Shown: piece after piece, positions 35,463-43,622 of the stretch
Numbering within the stretch: the stretch's first letter is position 1
How the letters are laid out: every line of letters begins with the position of its first letter
Assembly (NCBI GenBank): GCA_002418835.1
Contig: DIEX01000032.1
Coordinates: 124,001-188,000 of the forward strand
Reading direction: 5' to 3'
Source of the DNA: Spirochaetia bacterium UBA5763
Lineage (GTDB): Bacteria; Spirochaetota; UBA4802; UBA5550
Length of the DNA stretch: 64,000 nucleotides
Notes under the pieces: generated by a model
The model's database searches: none
Told to the model about the DNA's origin: nothing
What the model saw: the letters and a program-made list of their open reading frames with translations, nothing else
Made by a program: the position numbers and the translations under genes

Positions 35463-36331
35463 TGCATCAGAGAAGCATGAATATCAGATTCGGAGGGCCG
35501 GTGACACCGGCTGTAAAACAGCTGATGATCCTGAACGGCTCGGTCTTTATATTGCAGCAGATTGTCGGACTTTTTGAGCCAAATATGCTGGAAGCGATTT
35601 TCGGTATAAGCCACGGCGGATTCGCTCAGAAATTTATGCTGTGGCAGCCTGTGACTTATATGTTCCTTCACGGAGGGTGGCTCCATATATTTTTTAATCT
35701 CCTGGGACTCTGGATGTTCGGAGGCGAGCTTGAGCAGATATGGGGCAAGGGGAGGTTCTTCAGGTATTATATTCTCTCAGGTATTGGTGCAGGTTTCTTC
35801 ATTGCGATAATGAATTATTATGTCGCCTTAAGGTTCGGTACATCCGCTGTGACTATCGGCGCTTCAGGCGCAATATATGCTATACTCCTTGCTTACGGAC
35901 TCACATGGCCGAATCGTGAAGTGCTCCTCTATTTTCTCTTTCCTATAAAGATCAAATATCTCCTAATCGCTTTCGGACTTGTGGAGTTCTTCGGCACACT
36001 CTCATCTGCTGCCGGCACGGGTGGGAACATCAGTCATGTGGGGCATGTGGGGGGCCTTATCACAGGTTTTATCCTCTACCGCTCTTTTATGAAAAACAGG
36101 GCAAAATCCAATGTGGTTAAACTCTCTTTTTTTAAAAGACTTACTAAGGGCTTCAGGCTGAAACAGAAGAAGAAACAGATAGATACAAGAATTGAGGCCA
36201 AGAAAATCATTGATGAGATTCTCGGCAAAATTGCCAGGAGCGGTATGAGTTCCCTCACTCCTGATGAGAAGAAGAGGCTGGAGTGGGCAAGGAAGCATTA
36301 TTACCCATCCAACGAAGATGTTCTCCATTAA
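35462..36331 (+). CDS. Rhomboid-family intramembrane serine protease
   Basis: Six predicted membrane helices in the first ~210 residues. The catalytic Ser is S135 in GASGAIYA, and the partner His is H195 in HVGHVGGLI. The FLHGGWLHIFFNLLGLW motif near residue 68 is typical. A C-terminal ~80-residue basic cytoplasmic tail ends in a region resembling a dimerisation helix (LTPDEKKRLEWARKHY). It is translationally coupled to the HD-GYP response regulator. Substrates are unknown. Confidence 0.9.
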   Translation: MHQRSMNIRFGGPVTPAVKQLMILNGSVFILQQIVGLFEPNMLEAIFGISHGGFAQKFMLWQPVTYMFLHGGWLHIFFNLLGLWMFGGELEQIWGKGRFFRYYILSGIGAGFFIAIMNYYVALRFGTSAVTIGASGAIYAILLAYGLTWPNREVLLYFLFPIKIKYLLIAFGLVEFFGTLSSAAGTGGNISHVGHVGGLITGFILYRSFMKNRAKSNVVKLSFFKRLTKGFRLKQKKKQIDTRIEAKKIIDEILGKIARSGMSSLTPDEKKRLEWARKHYYPSNEDVLH

Positions 36332-36345
36332 AAAGGTAATAATTT

Positions 36346-37482
36346 ATGAGCATAGTATCGTTAATTAAAGGGGAGTCTTATGACTCCTCTTTGCTTTATC
36401 ATCAGATAGAAAGGTCTCTTGAAAACATCAGGTTTGATCCCACAGGGCTTAAAGGGGCAACAGTTGCAGTTAAGCCGAACCTCCTCACAACAGCCGCTCC
36501 TGAAAAGGGGATTACAACTCATCCTGAATTTCTCCGCGCAGTGATTAAATTCATAAAGGCGTATGGGGGAGAACCGGTTCTGGTTGAGTGTCCGGCTTTT
36601 ATCCCGCTTGAAAAAGTTCTCGCTAAAGGCGGCTATATGGAGATTCTACTTGAAGAGAAGGTCCGTATCAGTGATACTAAAATAACAGCAAATCTGAGGA
36701 ATGAGTCCGGCGTGAAATATAAATATTTCCATGTGGCAGAGGATCTCGTAAAAGCAGATTATATTTTCAATCTTCCGAAACTCAAAACGCACTCCCTTAC
36801 ATATTTTACAGGAGCAGTAAAAAACCTCTTCGGCTCAATTCACGGGCTGGAGAAATCGAAGTGGCATATCAGGGCAAGCAGCGCTCCGGAGTTTATCTCT
36901 TTCCTCCTTGATCTTTACGGAGGGTGGTACTATCTGCAGAATCAGGGTACAGTGCATATTATGGATGGAATCCTGGGACTTGAAGGTGAGGGGCCCGGCG
37001 CTTCAGGTAAACCTAAAGCAGCAAACGCAATCATTGCAGGGTACGACGCAATAGCAGTTGACTCTGTTGCCATAAGGGTGGCGGGCCTTGACCTTAAAAG
37101 ATCCGGAGTCTGCATCGAGGGGGAGAGAAGAGGTTACGGATTCAGCTCGCCGGATAAGATTACTATTGCCGGGAATTCTCTTTCAGATTTCAGCAACAGT
37201 TTTGTCCCTCCAAAATCGAAATCTATGGTATCAGCATGGCCGTTTAATTCTCCGTTTTTCAAAAATCTTCTGGTGGAGAAACCTGTTCCGCAGCCGGAGA
37301 AATGCACACTCTGTTACCAGTGCAGAGGGATCTGCCCTGCTAATGCAATTGATAAAAGCAGTGACGGAAAAGTTCCTTCGTATGATTACTCAAAGTGTAT
37401 CAGGTGCTACTGTTGCGCGGAGATCTGTCCTGAGGCAGCCATTGAATTAAAGAAGGGAGTAGTGGCCAGGCTTATAGGGTAG
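36346..37482 (+). CDS. DUF362 protein with two 4Fe-4S clusters
   Basis: The N-terminal ~300 residues match DUF362 (VAVKPNLLT, VECPAF, NLPKLKTHSLTYFTGAVKNLFGSIHG, then AVDSVA). The C-terminus is a bacterial ferredoxin with CTLCYQCRGICP and CIRCYCCAEICP. It is likely an electron-transfer or metal-handling protein, but no reaction is established for the family. The start is 14 bases after the rhomboid stop. It is followed 150 bases later by another iron-sulfur protein. Confidence 0.88.
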   Translation: MSIVSLIKGESYDSSLLYHQIERSLENIRFDPTGLKGATVAVKPNLLTTAAPEKGITTHPEFLRAVIKFIKAYGGEPVLVECPAFIPLEKVLAKGGYMEILLEEKVRISDTKITANLRNESGVKYKYFHVAEDLVKADYIFNLPKLKTHSLTYFTGAVKNLFGSIHGLEKSKWHIRASSAPEFISFLLDLYGGWYYLQNQGTVHIMDGILGLEGEGPGASGKPKAANAIIAGYDAIAVDSVAIRVAGLDLKRSGVCIEGERRGYGFSSPDKITIAGNSLSDFSNSFVPPKSKSMVSAWPFNSPFFKNLLVEKPVPQPEKCTLCYQCRGICPANAIDKSSDGKVPSYDYSKCIRCYCCAEICPEAAIELKKGVVARLIG

Positions 37483-37634
37483 GGGGTTTGTCTGTTATCT
37501 GATGAAAAATTTAAAAAAAAGAAATTATAGTGCTGCCCTGATTTTATCATAAAAAATAGAGTGAAGCAATAAATACTTGTAAAATTTCATAACACCGTTT
37601 TTTATATCTCAGAACATATAAAAGGGGGATATAA

Positions 37635-38699
37635 ATGGAAAGCATATACACAAAGCTCAGGGAACGCCTTGATACATACTCCTTCGGGTTCCCTGCAACA
37701 AAATCAGGTATTGAAATTACCCTGCTTAAAAAATTATTCACTGAATCCGACGCTGAGTTTTTTCTTAACCTCTCTCTGAAGCTTGAACCATCTGATGATG
37801 TAGCAGCACGGCTCAATGTTTCTCCGGAGAACGTTAAGGATAAACTTGAGGAGCTTGCGTCAAAAGGACTTATCTTCAGGCAGGAGTCCGGCGGTAAGGT
37901 GAGGTATGGTGCAATCCCCTTTATGCATGGAGTAGCTGAGTTCCAGATAAAGCGAGTTGACAGGGAGCTCTCCTCTCTCCTGCAGCAGTTCTTTAAAGAA
38001 GCATATAACAGAAATATTGCTGACAATGCTGAGAATTTTCTGCGTGTGATACCTGTGCAGAAATATGTTGAGATTGAACGCCACATAGCTGCTTATAATG
38101 ATGTTGAAGCTATTTTTGATACAAATGATCTGATTGTTGTGGCTGAGTGCCTCTGCAGAAAGCATAAAACACTTCTGGATGAAGGGTGCGGCAGACCCAT
38201 TGAAACATGCTTTATGTTCGGGTCAATGGCCCAGTATTATATTGATAATAAATTAGGGAGAAGAGTAGAGAAGGGGGAGGCGCTCCGGATTGTTGCAGAA
38301 GCGCAGAAAGCGGGATGTGTTACGCAGCCTGCAACATCTCAGAATCCTACAGGGCTATGCAACTGCTGCGGTGACTGCTGTGCTGTTCTCGGCGCCATTA
38401 AAGCAAATCCTAAACCTTCAGAATTTGTTTTTTCTAATTATTTCGCATCGATAATTCAGGATGATTGTATAGGATGTGAGGCCTGCAAAGAGATTTGCCC
38501 CATGGAAGCGATTTTCATGAATGATGCGGGACGAGCGAAGGTTAATCTTGATCGCTGTATTGGCTGCGGCCTCTGCCTTATGACCTGTAACTATGACGCA
38601 GTAAAACTGAACGAAAAGCCTGAGGGGAGCCGGAAGTCAGTTCCCGCAAATACCAGGGATCAGATGATTCAGATGGCTAAAAAAAGGGGGCTGATTTAA
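37635..38699 (+). CDS. 4Fe-4S ferredoxin-type protein with N-terminal winged-helix-like region
   Basis: Residues about 30-80 look like a winged helix (SDDVAARLNVSPENVKDKLEELASKGLIF). The middle (about 170-265) carries Cys motifs ECLCRKHK, CGRPIETCF and CNCCGDCC. The C-terminus has two ferredoxin motifs, CIGCEACKEICP and CIGCGLCLMTCN. This architecture is widespread in anaerobes, with no fixed function. Possible roles are redox sensing or electron transfer with the DUF362 protein upstream. AAAGGGGG before the ATG is the ribosome-binding site. Confidence 0.85.
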   Translation: MESIYTKLRERLDTYSFGFPATKSGIEITLLKKLFTESDAEFFLNLSLKLEPSDDVAARLNVSPENVKDKLEELASKGLIFRQESGGKVRYGAIPFMHGVAEFQIKRVDRELSSLLQQFFKEAYNRNIADNAENFLRVIPVQKYVEIERHIAAYNDVEAIFDTNDLIVVAECLCRKHKTLLDEGCGRPIETCFMFGSMAQYYIDNKLGRRVEKGEALRIVAEAQKAGCVTQPATSQNPTGLCNCCGDCCAVLGAIKANPKPSEFVFSNYFASIIQDDCIGCEACKEICPMEAIFMNDAGRAKVNLDRCIGCGLCLMTCNYDAVKLNEKPEGSRKSVPANTRDQMIQMAKKRGLI

Positions 38700-38727
38700 T
38701 TATAAAGAAGAATCAGGTTAATTTAGC

Positions 38728-38773
38728 GTGATTGTAGTTGTAGAGGCGTAGTGATTGTAGTTGTAGAGGCGTA
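38728..38773. repeat. Two tandem 23-base direct repeats
   Basis: Two identical 23-base units (38728-38750 and 38751-38773) abut each other; the second unit merges with the left arm of the palindrome at 38755-38798. Confidence 0.9.
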
Positions 38774-38798
38774 GCATGCTACGCCTCTACAACTACAA
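38755..38798. repeat. Perfect 44-base palindrome between convergent genes
   Basis: Arms of 22 bases pair without mismatch around the centre at 38776/38777 (core GTAGCATGCTAC). It lies in the gap between the convergent ferredoxin-like and MNT genes and ends four bases before the MNT stop. It can form a very stable hairpin and could act as a REP-type element or terminator, but it lacks a T-run. Confidence 0.9.
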
Positions 38799-38801
38799 CG
38801 G

Positions 38802-39113
38802 TTAATTCTGATAGAACAAAACCCCTACGCGATCAATGTGTTCTTTTAATTCCTTCTTTTTCAGTGAATTATAATCAACAACATCGACAGTATATGGAAC
38901 AGGGATCTCTTCATTGATAAAAGATTCTATATCTATTGCCAGTTCCGGAGAACATTTTTCCCCTTTTATTGCCAGATCAATATCGCTTCCTTTTTTATAA
39001 TTACCTTTTGCCCTGCTGCCGAAAAGAATAACGGCATCTATTTCTGGTTTTGTTTTGAGAAAAGAGACTATAAAATTATAGGATCTTTCAGTTATTCCAA
39101 AACGGTTATTCAT
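38802..39113 (-). CDS. MNT-type nucleotidyltransferase (antitoxin half of HEPN/MNT pair)
   Basis: A 103-residue minimal nucleotidyltransferase with the catalytic motif LFGSRAKGNYKKGSDIDLAI (GSxAxG...DID). In studied HEPN/MNT modules the MNT protein neutralises the HEPN partner, in some cases by AMPylation. The start overlaps the HEPN stop by three bases (ATGA arrangement). The catalytic motif is complete, so the protein is probably active. Confidence 0.9.
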   Translation of the reverse strand: MNNRFGITERSYNFIVSFLKTKPEIDAVILFGSRAKGNYKKGSDIDLAIKGEKCSPELAIDIESFINEEIPVPYTVDVVDYNSLKKKELKEHIDRVGVLFYQN

Positions 39114-39508
39114 AAATCCTCTTTTAGTTTATTATATAACTGTTCCAGCATTTGAAAATATTCATTAATAATAAGTTTATATGCAATTTCAGCCTTCGCT
39201 TCATCATAAGCGTGAGACATCAGATTTCTCTTTTCCAGCATATCTATCCAGAGATCTCCATCCTCAAGAATTTCATATCTGAAACCTTCTTTTATTGTAT
39301 CCCTGGGAAATTTTGCAGAAACTCCTTTTTCTTCAAGATAATCTTTCACTGTTTTCCATGCCAGTTCAAATGTAAATTCGTAAGTCTGTATAACACCGGC
39401 TTTTTCAAGATCAGAGAGGTTTGATCGGGAAACTGCATCTTTCAAAAAATTTAATGATTTTTCAAAATTATTAAAACGCTGTTTCCATCTGACATCATTA
39501 TTATTCAT
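39110..39508 (-). CDS. HEPN-domain protein (HI0074-like, partner of MNT)
   Basis: 132 helical residues of the HI0074 nucleotidyltransferase substrate-binding family: QTYEFTFELAWKTVKDYLEEKG near residue 46, and the HEPN RNase-like motif RNLMSHAYDE near 93 with the R-x4-H pattern. HEPN proteins in such pairs are RNases or toxins. It precedes the MNT gene in one unit. Confidence 0.9.
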   Translation of the reverse strand: MNNNDVRWKQRFNNFEKSLNFLKDAVSRSNLSDLEKAGVIQTYEFTFELAWKTVKDYLEEKGVSAKFPRDTIKEGFRYEILEDGDLWIDMLEKRNLMSHAYDEAKAEIAYKLIINEYFQMLEQLYNKLKEDL

Positions 39509-39609
39509 AAAGAGGTTTTCCTGATTAAATATTGTATAAAAAATAAATTAAATAAAAGAGGGGATGTCAATAATATTTATACTATCTGAAAAGACAGATG
39601 AAATCATAA

Positions 39610-40044
39610 TTAATTCTTATCTTTCGGCAGTATTTTTCCTGATTTCTCAAGCTCTCTGTTTACTGAAGTAATGTTAAAATCTGTAATAACAGTACAGTAG
39701 TTATTTTCATGACATTCAGTGAAGATTGTTCCTGGCGAGGCCAGTGCTTCATTAATAAGTTTATTGAATAAAGCATCTGATTCAGGGGATACTTTGTCGC
39801 GGGGGAGGTTTACATTCACATAACTTGCAAGGAGTAGTGACGCTCTCTGGGAAACTCTCTCTTTAATAAGTATTTCAGGTACCGCATTCGGATTTTTTTC
39901 GTCAGGCATAAAGAATTCGGAGATTACAACACGCATTGTGTCATCTGTAAATCCCTCCCACCTCTCTGACTGAACATGAGAAGAGCTGCATGACAATATC
40001 AGAAATAATGAGATAAAGAAGAATGTTGTAATTATTTTTTTCAT
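39610..40044 (-). CDS. Small predicted lipoprotein, unknown function
   Basis: The start at 40044 gives signal peptide KKIITTFFFISLFLILSC with lipobox ILSC; an ATG six codons earlier is possible. The mature ~125 residues contain RASLLLASYVNVNLPRD and may resemble LPP20-like lipoproteins, at low certainty. There is no strong ribosome-binding site. It stands alone between the ABC-transporter terminator and the HEPN gene. Confidence 0.7.
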   Translation of the reverse strand: MKKIITTFFFISLFLILSCSSSHVQSERWEGFTDDTMRVVISEFFMPDEKNPNAVPEILIKERVSQRASLLLASYVNVNLPRDKVSPESDALFNKLINEALASPGTIFTECHENNYCTVITDFNITSVNRELEKSGKILPKDKN

Positions 40045-40082
40045 GGTATGAATATGCGACATAAGGAGATAAAATCAAGAGA

Positions 40083-40110
40083 AAAAAGGAACCCCCGGGT
40101 CACGGGGGTT
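40083..40110 (-). terminator. Rho-independent terminator of the ABC transporter operon
   Basis: An eight-base-pair GC-rich stem (AACCCCCG at 40090-40097 with CGGGGGTT at 40103-40110) is followed, on the minus strand, by CCTTTTTTC. It lies ~130 bases after the ATPase stop and just before the lipoprotein gene. Confidence 0.85.
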
Positions 40111-40243
40111 GAGAGAAAATCATGAATATGATACAACTTAAATGGTGATGAATTTCTACCATATAATTTCATTTTAGTCAATCGGGAATTAATCTTATTT
40201 TTGTATAAGGGAAACACTTATTTATTCTATTAGAGCAGGGAGT

Positions 40244-41038
40244 TTATTCAGCGTCACGGCGTGATATTTTATCAATAAAAGTCTTTATCCTCGGGTGCTC
40301 AGGGTTGTTGAAGAGATCAGCAGGTTTTGCATCTTCGATGATCTTCCCCTCATCCATAAAAATTATTCTGTCAGCAACCTCTCCTGCAAAGCGCATCTCA
40401 TGCGTAACAATGAGCATGGTCATTTTCTCTTTTGCAAGGTCGCTGATCACCTTCTGCACTTCACCTATAAGCTCAGGGTCAAGGGCGGAGGTCGGCTCGT
40501 CAAATAGCATTATGTCAGGATTCATACCGAGCGCGCGTGCTATTGCCACCCTCTGTTTCTGTCCGCCGGAAATCTTTGACGGGTAGGCATCTTTTTTATC
40601 AAGAAGCCCCACTTTATCAAGAATCATCAATGCGTTTTTAATGACATCTGATTTTTTCTGCCCAAGAACTGTTACCGGCGCTTCCGCAACATTCCCGAGA
40701 ACTGTCATGTGAGGAAACAGGTTGAAGTGCTGGAAAACCATCCCTAATTTTTTTGCAATTTCACGTTTAGCCCTGGCGCTGATTTTATCTTTATGGTGCT
40801 TTTCATCTTTTTCAGAAAATATGTCACCTTCTATTATGATACGCCCTGAGTCTATCTCCTCCAGACCGTTAAAGCAGCGGAGAAGGGTGCTTTTCCCGGA
40901 ACCTGAAGGGCCGATAATTGCAATTACCTCACCCTTCTTCACCTCAAGAGTAACATTATCAAGAACTGTGTGGGCTCCGAATGATTTGGTTATATTCAGA
41001 GCCTGTATCATCTTCATATCGGGATCTGTATTATTCAT
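40244..41038 (-). CDS. Polar amino-acid ABC transporter ATPase (GlnQ/ArtP type)
   Basis: Walker A GPSGSGKSTLLRC, the Q-loop in GMVFQHFNLFPHMTVLGNV, ABC signature KISGGQKQRVAIARALGM, Walker B MLFDEPTSALDPE and the His-switch VTHEM are all present. Length ~264. The ATG at 41038 is eight bases inside the permease end (coupled); a later ATG (41011) would give the more usual MIQALNI start. It energises import with the two upstream genes. Confidence 0.95.
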   Translation of the reverse strand: MNNTDPDMKMIQALNITKSFGAHTVLDNVTLEVKKGEVIAIIGPSGSGKSTLLRCFNGLEEIDSGRIIIEGDIFSEKDEKHHKDKISARAKREIAKKLGMVFQHFNLFPHMTVLGNVAEAPVTVLGQKKSDVIKNALMILDKVGLLDKKDAYPSKISGGQKQRVAIARALGMNPDIMLFDEPTSALDPELIGEVQKVISDLAKEKMTMLIVTHEMRFAGEVADRIIFMDEGKIIEDAKPADLFNNPEHPRIKTFIDKISRRDAE

Positions 41039-41684
41039 AAATGGAGTACTTATCCTCAAGTTTTCTGAAAAAGTAAACTATAACGGTTGTCATTAACAGG
41101 TAGATTACTGCTGCTATTGCAAATGGTGTGATCGCAAAATCTCTTGAGAAGAGTTCTTTCGCGGATCTTAGGAGATCTCCCATACCGATTACTACGACGA
41201 GTGCAGTATCTTTAACAAGTGTAATTGCTTCATTACATGTAGGCGGGATTGTTCTACGCACAACCTGCGGGAGTATAATTCTCCTCATTGTCTGAAAGTA
41301 GTCCATGTTAAGCGCACGGGCCGCCTCGTACTGCCCTTTGTCTATGGACTCGATTCCCGCCCTGTAAATCTCTGTAAGGTATGCGGAGTAGTTTATTACA
41401 AATGTCAGTGCAGCTGCTGTAAAGGGCTGTAGATTGATCCCTATTATAGAAAGCCCGTAGTACGTAAAAAAAAGCTGCAAAAGAAGGGGTGTTCCGCGGA
41501 ACACCCATGTGTAGAAAGTGAGAAGATATCTCAGTGACTGATACTTCGATATCTTCATCAGTGCCAGCATTATCCCAAGGGGTATTGCGAAAATGATAGT
41601 AACAGCATAAAGCTGCAATGTCAGAACGCTCCCTTCGAGAATAAAAGCTGCTGAGTCTGCTACATATTGTAAGTAATTTTCCAT
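41031..41684 (-). CDS. Polar amino-acid ABC transporter permease (HisM/GlnP type)
   Basis: A 217-residue membrane protein with four or five helices and the cytoplasmic EAA loop YEAARALNMDYFQTMRRIILPQ, the docking site for the ATPase. The N-terminal RGTPLLLQLFFTYYGL is typical of the family. The start is two bases after the solute-binding-protein stop. Being a single permease gene, it probably forms a homodimer. Confidence 0.95.
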   Translation of the reverse strand: MENYLQYVADSAAFILEGSVLTLQLYAVTIIFAIPLGIMLALMKISKYQSLRYLLTFYTWVFRGTPLLLQLFFTYYGLSIIGINLQPFTAAALTFVINYSAYLTEIYRAGIESIDKGQYEAARALNMDYFQTMRRIILPQVVRRTIPPTCNEAITLVKDTALVVVIGMGDLLRSAKELFSRDFAITPFAIAAVIYLLMTTVIVYFFRKLEDKYSIYE

Positions 41685-41686
41685 TA

Positions 41687-42490
41687 TTATTTAAGGAGAA
41701 TATTCTCTCCAAACCATTTCTTTGAAATTTCTTCGCCAGTTTTGTCATTTTTTACTTCATCAAGAGCTTTGTCCAGCGCTTCTTTAAATGTGAGGTCAGT
41801 TTTTCTGATACCTACACCGTAGAGTTCTTTCCCGAGGTCGTCATTAAGCACTTTAAACGCGCCCGGTTTTTTTGCCATGTTCCAGCGGCCAACGATCTCA
41901 TCTATTATAACAGCATCAACTCTTTTAGACGCAAGATCCATAAGAGCGAGAGTGTTGTTTTCATATTTTTTGATATCTTTCAGACTCTTTTTGAGATCTG
42001 CTGCTTCGTTAAGCGCGTTTTCACTGCTGCTCCCAAGCTGAAGTCCCACGATTTTACCTTTCAGCATATCTTTCCCGGTGATTGTACTGTCAGCCTGAAC
42101 CATTATTATCTGCCTGTTATTAAGGTATGGTTTAGAGAATTCTATTTTTGCTTTTCTCTCATCTGTTATAGTCATACCGTTCCATACAACGTCAATGTCA
42201 CCCTTGTTGAGAGAGAAGATTATTCCGTCCCATGCTACAGGTTTGAATTGAACTTTTACGCCTAATCTTTTTGCAGCTTCTTTTGCAAGGTCAATATCAA
42301 AACCGATTATTTCATTGTTGTCTGTTCCTCTGAAGCCCATTGGAGGAAACTGATCATCGAGTCCCACAACGAAAACACCTTTAGCCTTAATCTGCTCCAG
42401 TGATTTGTCTTTAGCAGCATCTTTTCCGCAGCTTACAATAAAAACAGCAGCGATTAATAAAGATACGAGTTTTACAATACTCCTTTTCAT
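41687..42490 (-). CDS. Amino-acid ABC transporter substrate-binding lipoprotein
   Basis: Signal peptide with lipobox FIVSC near residue 21, then a family 3 solute-binding fold: VGLDDQFPPMGFRGTDNNEIIGFDIDLAKEAAKRLG, VVWNGMTITDERK, LQLGSSSENAL. It probably binds a polar or basic amino acid; the exact ligand is not predictable. It is the first gene of the three-gene import operon. Confidence 0.94.
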   Translation of the reverse strand: MKRSIVKLVSLLIAAVFIVSCGKDAAKDKSLEQIKAKGVFVVGLDDQFPPMGFRGTDNNEIIGFDIDLAKEAAKRLGVKVQFKPVAWDGIIFSLNKGDIDVVWNGMTITDERKAKIEFSKPYLNNRQIIMVQADSTITGKDMLKGKIVGLQLGSSSENALNEAADLKKSLKDIKKYENNTLALMDLASKRVDAVIIDEIVGRWNMAKKPGAFKVLNDDLGKELYGVGIRKTDLTFKEALDKALDEVKNDKTGEEISKKWFGENILLK

Positions 42491-42792
42491 TGATACTCTC
42501 CTTGAATTAGTTGTCTTTTTGCAGCATAAAATCCGCCGGATCTATTTATTATAGCGCTAATTATCCCCACAGCAGAGCATTTTATAAATATTGCCGGAGT
42601 TCATACTGTATTTCTTACAGTATAGGGAGTGGATTGTTTATAATTCAATTAAAATTTAGGGTTGGGGGGGAGAATATCTGTATTGGATTAATTCTGAAAA
42701 AATGCTTTTTCTATTTGATAAAATAATAGCGAACCTGATGAATATAGAAAAATGAATATTACAGTATTTATAGAATAAATAGGGGGAGTATC
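42491..42792. other. Divergent promoter region with two inverted repeats, no gene
   Basis: Lies between the ABC operon (minus) and the thioesterase gene (plus). It holds the palindrome ATCCGCCGGAT (42531-42541) and the 21-base inverted repeat at 42603-42623. No RNA family is recognised. A GGGGGG tract near 42663-42670 is unusual for this AT-rich gap. Confidence 0.5.
42603..42623. promoter_or_regulatory. 21-base inverted repeat, operator candidate
   Basis: ATACTGTA and TACAGTAT are separated by five bases (TTTCT) in the divergent promoter region of the amino-acid transporter. The spacing fits a dimeric repressor site on one DNA face. The regulator is not known. Confidence 0.45.
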
Positions 42793-43224
42793 ATGCCGAG
42801 AGTAAAACTTACAGAACTTGAAAATTACAGGTTTAAAACCGAACAGATGATAACAATAGCCTATCTGAATCCCGCAGGGCATGTGGGGAATTCGCAGATG
42901 GCGGATCTTGTGCATGACGGGAGAATTCATCTGCTTAGAACTTTAGGATTAAGCGAGCTTAACCTTGGTGACGGTAAAACGGGACTCATCATGGGGGACC
43001 TTGTTATTAATTTTAAAACGGAGATCTTTCTCGGTGAAAAAGTTCTTATAGAGGCAGATATTTCAGAGATTGAAAACAAAGGTTTCCGTTTTTTTTACAG
43101 AATTTCAAAAGAGGGGAAAACTGCGGCGCTTGCCGAGACAGGTTATGTCACTTTCAGTTATGCAGAGAGGAAAGTATGTGAGGTGCCTGAAGTATTTATA
43201 GAAAAATTGAACAGCTATAAGTAA
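42793..43224 (+). CDS. Acyl-CoA thioesterase, hotdog fold (4HBT type)
   Basis: A 143-residue hotdog protein: YLNPAGHVGNSQMADLVHDGRIHLLRTLG places the helix and catalytic-acid region, then LVINFKTEIFLGEKVLIEADISEIENKGFRF forms the sheet. The usual Asp of the YADTD motif in YbgC is not seen; NPAGHVGN takes its place, as in many thioesterase-family members. Hydrolyses some acyl-CoA; substrate unknown. GGGGGAG precedes the ATG. Confidence 0.8.
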   Translation: MPRVKLTELENYRFKTEQMITIAYLNPAGHVGNSQMADLVHDGRIHLLRTLGLSELNLGDGKTGLIMGDLVINFKTEIFLGEKVLIEADISEIENKGFRFFYRISKEGKTAALAETGYVTFSYAERKVCEVPEVFIEKLNSYK

Positions 43225-43622
43225 AAAAAACAGGGAATTAATACTTGCAAAGAGTGGTATATTAATTGTTTTGGTAATAAAGATAATACTGAAACAGTAT
43301 TTATTGAAAAACTTAGTTTCAAAAGAATTATGCTGAAAACGGCTTTTTATAATGATGTTAGTAAGTGAGCGGCTTCAATATGTCATCGTATATTAAAATA
43401 TTAGATTTCTCACCCGAAGAACTGAAGGGGGTTCGAAATGACAGGTTAAATCTTTTGTCATTTCGAAGAAGCGATAGCGACTGAGAAATCTATTTTTTAA
43501 GATCATTTTAAAGATTAGCTTTCAGCTCTATTTTGGTTGTCTCACATTCGTTCAAATGACAGATGTTTGAAGCTAATCAACTGTTGTTATACAGTATAAA
43601 TCCCAAAAAACAGGTAGGAAAA
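43225..43622. other. Intergenic region carrying the repeat family and the MoxR gene leader
   Basis: The first ~170 bases are AT-rich without a gene. 43403-43559 is the third repeat locus. The final 60 bases, including an in-frame ATG at 43563, probably form the leader of the MoxR gene, whose ribosome-binding site is just before 43623. Confidence 0.5.
43403..43559. repeat. Dispersed intergenic inverted repeat, copy 3 (two elements)
   Basis: Element A 43403-43443 (AGATTTCTCACCCGAAG to TTCGAAATGACAGG) is close to the reverse complement of 24104-24143. Element B begins TGTCATTTCGAAGAAGCGAT (43457) and ends near TTCAAATGAC (43551-43560). Confidence 0.85.

Noticed and set aside
43563..43622. Earlier ATG start for the MoxR gene
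   Set aside because: It abuts the repeat element and lacks a ribosome-binding site; the ATG at 43623 has one.
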